A stretch of 25,485 bases of DNA, taken from contig JAFQUA010000016.1 of NCBI GenBank assembly GCA_017408725.1, positions 1-25,485 on the forward strand, written 5' to 3'. The translations under genes were made by a program, and so were the position numbers. The DNA is from Oscillospiraceae bacterium. GTDB taxonomy: Bacteria; Bacillota_A; Clostridia; Oscillospirales; Oscillospiraceae. Positions 22,270 through 25,485 of the stretch are shown in pieces (within the stretch, counting starts at the first letter, position 1; the number at the start of each line of letters is the position of its first letter). The notes under the pieces were generated by a model. That model ran no database searches and had not been told where the DNA came from. It saw nothing but the letters and a program-made list of their open reading frames with translations.

Positions 22270-23073
22270 TTACATCAATGTACGCAAATGATCTACAATG
22301 CCGGCAAGAACATCTTCCACTTCCATACCGAGCCAATTCTTCTCCGAACCCTTTAAGCGGTCGAGATATCTCTTGTTGATAAAGGTATTCTCTATACGGC
22401 GAACGATATTCTCCAGTCTGTTTTCCCGCATACCGGGATCATCGAAAATCAGTGTGGTGAGGCAATGCATCAGCTTCTTCCGGTCAATAAGGTCGAACAG
22501 ATAGAAGATATCAAAAATATCTTTATACCGGGTAGAGGCTGGACCAAATTTCAAAATAGAACGCAACTTCTCAGTAAGCATCTGTTCCTTGGAATTGATG
22601 AGCAGACTGGCACCGATATTGTCAATGCCAATGTCGAAACAGAAATCCTCTTGCTCAATATCGAAATGCTTATGTACTCCCAGATCGATTTTGCTGGAAA
22701 GAGAAGATCCGTCTTCATCCCGGATAGCAATATGGATCCGCTTCCCGTGGTAGTCCTGCTGCCGGAGTTCTTCAATGCTCCCGGTTGTTTGGATGGAAAC
22801 TGCACCAACAGAATTCAGCTTTTCAATAAAGGCGCGGATAGCCTCATCCTGCAAGGGATAGCGGATAAAATCCAGATCAATATCCTGGGTGGCGCGTCTG
22901 GCATCGTGAGAGATACTGCGCATCACAACGCCGCCTTTGACGGTGATATTCCGGTTCATAGAGGTTTGAGAAATCAGCATCAGCACAATGTCCTGGCATA
23001 CCTTAGCCTGAGCATTCGCTTCGTCATAACCTTCTGCTTTTGTCTTCTCTATCATCTCGGCAATTTGTATCAT
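22270..23073 (-). CDS. AbiEii/AbiGii-family nucleotidyltransferase toxin (type IV toxin-antitoxin)
   Basis: A 267-residue DUF1814 nucleotidyltransferase. AbiEii-type toxins inhibit growth, in known cases by using NTPs to modify RNA such as tRNA acceptor ends, and can give abortive phage infection. Motifs in order: KGGVVMRS (46-53), ATQDIDLDF (61-69, metal-binding aspartates D64 and D66), KIDLGV (128-133, third acidic residue D130), then EKLRSILKFG and TRYKDIFDIFYL in the C-terminal helical part. All expected motifs are intact, so the toxin looks active. Its ATG shares one base with the antitoxin stop (TAATG), a coupled pair. No ribosome binding site of its own is needed beyond the GGAGG inside the end of the antitoxin gene. 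Confidence 0.9.
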   Translation of the reverse strand: MIQIAEMIEKTKAEGYDEANAQAKVCQDIVLMLISQTSMNRNITVKGGVVMRSISHDARRATQDIDLDFIRYPLQDEAIRAFIEKLNSVGAVSIQTTGSIEELRQQDYHGKRIHIAIRDEDGSSLSSKIDLGVHKHFDIEQEDFCFDIGIDNIGASLLINSKEQMLTEKLRSILKFGPASTRYKDIFDIFYLFDLIDRKKLMHCLTTLIFDDPGMRENRLENIVRRIENTFINKRYLDRLKGSEKNWLGMEVEDVLAGIVDHLRTLM

Positions 23074-23615
23074 TATAAAACCTCCAGCTCGATGGTTTCC
23101 ATAATCGCATCACCATTTGGAAATGCAGCAATATATTCCTGCAGCTTTTGAATATCCAAGCTATATACAGTGCGGCGATAGCTTTCAATAATTTCCTTGT
23201 AATAATCAAAAGGTAGATTCTTGGACGCGCGAATCAGTTCGATCAGCATTCGCTCCCGATCATAGATTCGGATGTTTAATCCCTGGTACTCCAAGGTCGA
23301 TATGCCGACTGCAAATTTATCAACAGAATAAAAGGCTTGCTTGATTCTAGGGTCTGGGATCTTGTGTGTATCCCGGGCGGTGGCAAGATAATATTTGCTG
23401 GGTATCACATCTGTCAGACCGTGATAGTAAAATGCACTGTTTAATGTAAAAACAGCTTGCGGGTATCTGTACATGATGATCTCAATTTCAGAAACATGAG
23501 GAGTGTCCGCATATATCCCGGCTGCAACTTTGTAAAGAACACCGTCTTGAATCGCCTTGTTGATTTGATAATAATTGCCATATTTTTCTTTGCAATCCTT
23601 GGATGAAAACAGCAT
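23073..23615 (-). CDS. AbiEi-family antitoxin / transcriptional repressor
   Basis: A 180-residue protein with an N-terminal winged-helix region (about 10-45, YYQINKAIQDGVLYKVAAGI) followed by the AbiEi core (FTLNSAFYYHGLTDVIPSKY and ATARDTHKI) and the C-terminal antitoxin part (YDRERMLIELIRASKNL). AbiEi antitoxins bind inverted repeats at their own promoter and repress the operon, and they prevent toxin action without direct contact. A perfect inverted repeat lies directly upstream, and the ribosome binding site GGAGG lies seven bases before the ATG. It is the first gene of the two-gene operon. Confidence 0.88.
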   Translation of the reverse strand: MLFSSKDCKEKYGNYYQINKAIQDGVLYKVAAGIYADTPHVSEIEIIMYRYPQAVFTLNSAFYYHGLTDVIPSKYYLATARDTHKIPDPRIKQAFYSVDKFAVGISTLEYQGLNIRIYDRERMLIELIRASKNLPFDYYKEIIESYRRTVYSLDIQKLQEYIAAFPNGDAIMETIELEVL

Positions 23616-23630
23616 GCTACTACCTCCTCG

Positions 23631-23681
23631 ATTTTACTAAACCTCCACAACGGGTATAGTTTTGTGGAGGTTTAGTAAAAT
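23631..23681 (-). promoter_or_regulatory. abiE operon operator/promoter, perfect 20-bp inverted repeat
   Basis: ATTTTACTAAACCTCCACAA (23631-23650) and its exact complement (23662-23681) are separated by 11 bases. A -10-like TATACC for the antitoxin gene (minus strand, 23653-23658) lies in the gap and a possible TTTACT -35 (23674-23679, spacing 15) lies inside the upstream arm. A protein bound to both arms would block the promoter, matching the known autoregulation of AbiEi through inverted repeats. Confidence 0.75.
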
Positions 23682-23756
23682 TATAATATCATTATGCAAA
23701 TGTGTCAAGTGTAATTATAATGAAAAATGTGCTATGCCCAAAGTGCTGAGGATGGG

Positions 23757-23806
23757 ATGTGACCGGACTTGCTTCCAGTTCCAATCGCGCCCCGGCAGGC
23801 ATAACA
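23757..23806. repeat. Right copy of the bracket repeat
   Basis: CGGACTTGCTTCCA (23764-23777) is identical to the left copy and lies exactly 1600 bases from it. The following TTCCAAT, CGCCCC and GGCAGGCAT are also shared with small differences (five bases CTCCC missing). The outer inverted-repeat arms of the left copy are degenerate here. The 75 bases between this copy and the operator show no other feature. Confidence 0.6.
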
Positions 23807-23823
23807 AACAGCTACATTTCCAA

Positions 23824-23860
23824 CAAAAGGAGGATGCGGCCAGATTGGCTGCATCCTCCT
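23824..23860 (-). terminator. Rho-independent terminator of the XRE gene
   Basis: On the minus strand AGGAGGATGCAGCCA pairs with TGGCCGCATCCTCCT over 15 positions (one G-T) around a 3-base loop, followed by TTTTGTTGG. It lies 24 bases after the XRE stop. Confidence 0.8.
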
Positions 23861-23883
23861 GCAATTATTCTGCACTTACAATT

Positions 23884-24192
23884 CTATCTCTGGTTCATTG
23901 CTTTCAACATCTGTCCTGCTGCAACCTTTTGCTCAGGAGAAAGTGATGACCAGCTATCAAACACTTCTTTCAGATCAGGAGTCAATTCCACCATTTCTCC
24001 CTCAGCAAAAAACTGAGATAAGGTTATGCCGTAACCTTGGCAGATCGCTTCCAGTGTGGGAATGGATGGCATGGTGTTCCTGCGGAAGATGTTTGCGATG
24101 GTGGCATCACTCAAGCCACATTTTCTTGCCAACTGATATTTTGTCCAACCACGTTCATCCAATAAGTACTGTAATTTTTCATGAACATCCAT
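23884..24192 (-). CDS. XRE-family helix-turn-helix regulator
   Basis: A 102-residue protein. The N-terminal HTH_3 domain covers about 5-62, with the recognition region QLARKCGLSDATIANIFRRN and the following PSIPTLEAICQGYGITLSQFF. The C-terminal 40 residues are short, acidic and helical (LTPDLKEVFDSWSSLSPEQK). It probably represses from the divergent spacer shared with the SLOG gene. The ribosome binding site is AAAGGTGG. Regulators of this kind commonly sit next to small accessory or defence genes. Confidence 0.9.
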   Translation of the reverse strand: MDVHEKLQYLLDERGWTKYQLARKCGLSDATIANIFRRNTMPSIPTLEAICQGYGITLSQFFAEGEMVELTPDLKEVFDSWSSLSPEQKVAAGQMLKAMNQR

Positions 24193-24269
24193 AGTACCGC
24201 CACCTTTCTTTCTTAACCTTATTTTATCGTTAAAGATGACAGTAATATACTAAAGACTTGTATTGCAAA

Positions 24270-24289
24270 TATAGTTATGTTAAACTATA
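24270..24289. promoter_or_regulatory. Small inverted repeat at the start of the SLOG gene
   Basis: TATAGTT and AACTATA are separated by ATGTTA, which contains the ATG of the SLOG reading frame. It could be the operator of the divergent XRE regulator. A further TATAGTT half-site occurs at 25340-25346. The arms are only 7 bp and AT-rich, so chance is possible. Confidence 0.4.
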
Positions 24290-24795
24290 AGTTACTCAAC
24301 AACAAAACGATACGGGGTGACTTCACCATAAATAGCTGTTTCTTTATAGGCCACAGGGAGGCGAATGAGCGGGTGCTTCCCAGACTGGAATCGGTGATCG
24401 ATCGGTTGATCACGAAGGAAGATGTTCGTTATTTCTATGTTGGCGGGTACGGTGGATTTGATCAGATTGTTGCAACTGCAGTAAAGCGTGCAAAGAAGAA
24501 GTATCCGGATATTACCTTGATGCTGGTGCTGCCGTACCATCCTGCAGAGCGCCCTATTGAGAAACCGCCTGGTTATGATGGAACCTATTATCCGGAAGGA
24601 TTGGAGAAGACACCACGGCCTTTTGCAATCGCAAAGGCGAATCAGCTTATGGTTAATAGCTGTGAGTGGATGGTCTGTTATGTGCGTCATGGAGCCAGCA
24701 ATTCAAGAAATCTTTTGGAGTATGCCCAGCGTCGTGAAAGGAAAGGGCTTATTCAAATTACTAACATTGCCGAAGGGATGGGTGCAAATCTATGA
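24277..24795 (+). CDS. SLOG-family (DUF1273/YpsA-like) protein
   Basis: A 172-residue protein with a Rossmann-like SLOG fold: SCFFIGHREA (20-29) is the usual first strand and loop, YFYVGGYGGFDQIVATAVK the nucleotide-binding glycine loop, MLVLPYHPAE a later strand, and VCYVRHGASNSRNLLEYAQRR the C-terminal motif. SLOG domains bind nucleotides or nucleotide-derived signals and occur in DNA uptake (DprA), nucleotide hydrolysis and several defence systems. The family normally begins close to the FFIGHRE block; here the only ATG lies 19 residues earlier, with no clear ribosome binding site. A GGGGTGA at 24315 would suit a non-standard start near 24330. The start is therefore uncertain. Confidence 0.82.
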   Translation: MLNYKLLNNKTIRGDFTINSCFFIGHREANERVLPRLESVIDRLITKEDVRYFYVGGYGGFDQIVATAVKRAKKKYPDITLMLVLPYHPAERPIEKPPGYDGTYYPEGLEKTPRPFAIAKANQLMVNSCEWMVCYVRHGASNSRNLLEYAQRRERKGLIQITNIAEGMGANL

Positions 24796-25301
24796 AAAAG
24801 AAATTACTGTGGTGCGCTGGAAGCATTGTCTTGATCGTATTGATCATACTGGGAATATGTCGGTATCTGGAAGTTCGAAATCGTCAGACTGATCCTAACT
24901 GGAAGCTTGCAGAGCAGATCTACAAGATGGAAAATGCATTAAAGGAAGTGGATGAGGACTATGAGTGTAAGTCACTATCCAAAGGTACCCCATTTTCCTA
25001 TACTGACTCTGAAGGGAATATCATTACCTACTATTGCTGCCAGACATCCTATCTTTCAGATGAGTCTGGAGAATATACCGGGCTGAACACGGATGCGATT
25101 GGTATGGTAATTGATTTTGCTCAGATTAAAAACAGACGGGAATGCAAAGTAAATGAGTATGACGCATTCCAATGCGAAATGGGCGAGTGTTCCTATCTCT
25201 GCTGGACCATCTCCCCGGAGATCAGTTGCGTAATCGAGTATAGTGCAGAAGTAAATAATGAGGCAGATATCTTTCAAATGGCAAAAAGTGTTCTAGGTTA
25301 A
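24792..25301 (+). CDS. Membrane-anchored extracellular protein of unknown function
   Basis: A 169-residue protein with one N-terminal hydrophobic segment (about 5-24, KLLWCAGSIVLIVLIILGIC) and a hydrophilic remainder outside the cell. The outer part has five cysteines (YECKS, YYCCQ, RECKV and so on) and ends with WTISPEISCVIEYSAEV followed by an amphipathic helix (EADIFQMAKSVLG), a pattern seen in small DUF4367-like surface proteins. That resemblance is weak. The ATG overlaps the SLOG stop by four bases (ATGA), so the two are coupled. The cysteine at 23 is not in a clear lipobox. Confidence 0.75.
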   Translation: MKKKLLWCAGSIVLIVLIILGICRYLEVRNRQTDPNWKLAEQIYKMENALKEVDEDYECKSLSKGTPFSYTDSEGNIITYYCCQTSYLSDESGEYTGLNTDAIGMVIDFAQIKNRRECKVNEYDAFQCEMGECSYLCWTISPEISCVIEYSAEVNNEADIFQMAKSVLG

Positions 25302-25306
25302 TTTGA

Positions 25307-25485
25307 AAACTTCGTGTTCACTATGAAATACATAGTGGTTATAGTTTACATTATGAGAAGTTCGCCGACGGAACGGTAAAATGCATCGAGGATGAGATCC
25401 CGTTTGAACTGCCGGAGGGATGGCAATGGTGTCGTTTATCAATGATTGGCTCAACAAACATTGGCCTAACATATCGCCCAACTGA
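25307..25485 (+). pseudogene. 5'-truncated type I restriction specificity (hsdS) fragment, continues past the window
   Basis: After a TGA at 25304 the frame reads without start codon into HYEKFADGTVKCIEDEIPFE and LPEGWQWCRLSMIGSTNIGL to the window edge. The phrase EIPFELPEGWQWCRL is the hallmark entry of an HsdS target recognition domain, the part that chooses the DNA sequence methylated or cut by a type I system. The first ATG in frame is inside the domain (SMIG), so a full start is lacking. It is either a decayed hsdS or a silent cassette of a recombining hsdS locus; what follows decides this. The 5' region also holds the inverted repeat CACTATG-AAATA-CATAGTG (25319-25337). Confidence 0.72.

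Noticed and set aside
22465..23151. 228-residue plus-strand frame across the toxin gene
   Set aside because: Shadow of the AbiEii reading frame, which contains all nucleotidyltransferase motifs.
22101..23860. CRISPR array or its leader
   Set aside because: Only two repeat copies 1.6 kb apart and unrelated hairpins; no regular short spacers and no cas genes.

Overview
The window looks like chromosome of a gut-type Clostridia, most likely Oscillospiraceae/Ruminococcaceae. This rests on a fairly GC-rich Firmicutes gene style with strong GGAGG ribosome binding sites, the mtaB-queH-mrnC-rqcH gene set, a lone HPr-like protein, DUF3899, and a large Opp-type ABC operon. The taxonomic placement is inference; no marker gene such as 16S rRNA is present.

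Left part (1-9.4 kb): two minus-strand tRNAs (Arg-TCT, cut by the window edge, and Gly-TCC) are followed by a minus-strand operon lspA - RluA-family pseudouridine synthase - HAD phosphatase. A palindromic MITE/REP-like element (2512-2676) lies upstream of lspA. A small HPr-like gene is divergent from a tight plus-strand operon: mtaB, queH, a THUMP-type rRNA methyltransferase, a diacylglycerol-kinase-like lipid kinase, mrnC (Mini-RNase III) and rqcH. Most of these act on tRNA, rRNA or stalled ribosomes. The operon closes with a perfect 28-nt palindromic terminator that it shares with the convergent DUF2207 membrane protein gene.

Middle part (11.2-19.4 kb): a complete peptide-type (Opp/Dpp, SBP family 5) ABC importer: lipoprotein substrate-binding protein, two permeases, two ATPases and a co-translated small DUF3899 membrane protein. 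Three subunits carry large extra domains: about 225 residues between TM1 and TM2 of the second permease, about 215 residues between the Q-loop and signature of the first ATPase, and about 105 residues of predicted coiled coil between Walker A and the Q-loop of the second ATPase. This enlarged transporter is the most interesting system in the core part of the window.

19.5-21.6 kb: a promoter, an intracellular GH13 cyclomaltodextrinase/neopullulanase-like enzyme, and a 56-residue Cys-rich protein whose start overlaps the GH13 stop codon.

Right part (21.6-25.5 kb): an accessory region that by eye is more AT-rich. It holds a decayed, frameshifted gene fragment and two adjacent strong hairpins. 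An AbiEi/AbiEii type IV toxin-antitoxin operon follows, with a perfect 20-bp inverted-repeat operator, and is bracketed by two copies of a short repeat exactly 1.6 kb apart. Next come an XRE regulator divergent from a SLOG-family protein plus a membrane-anchored protein of unknown function, and finally a start-less fragment of a type I restriction specificity gene (hsdS). Together this reads as a small defence island built from inserted cassettes; the expression and activity of each part are inference.
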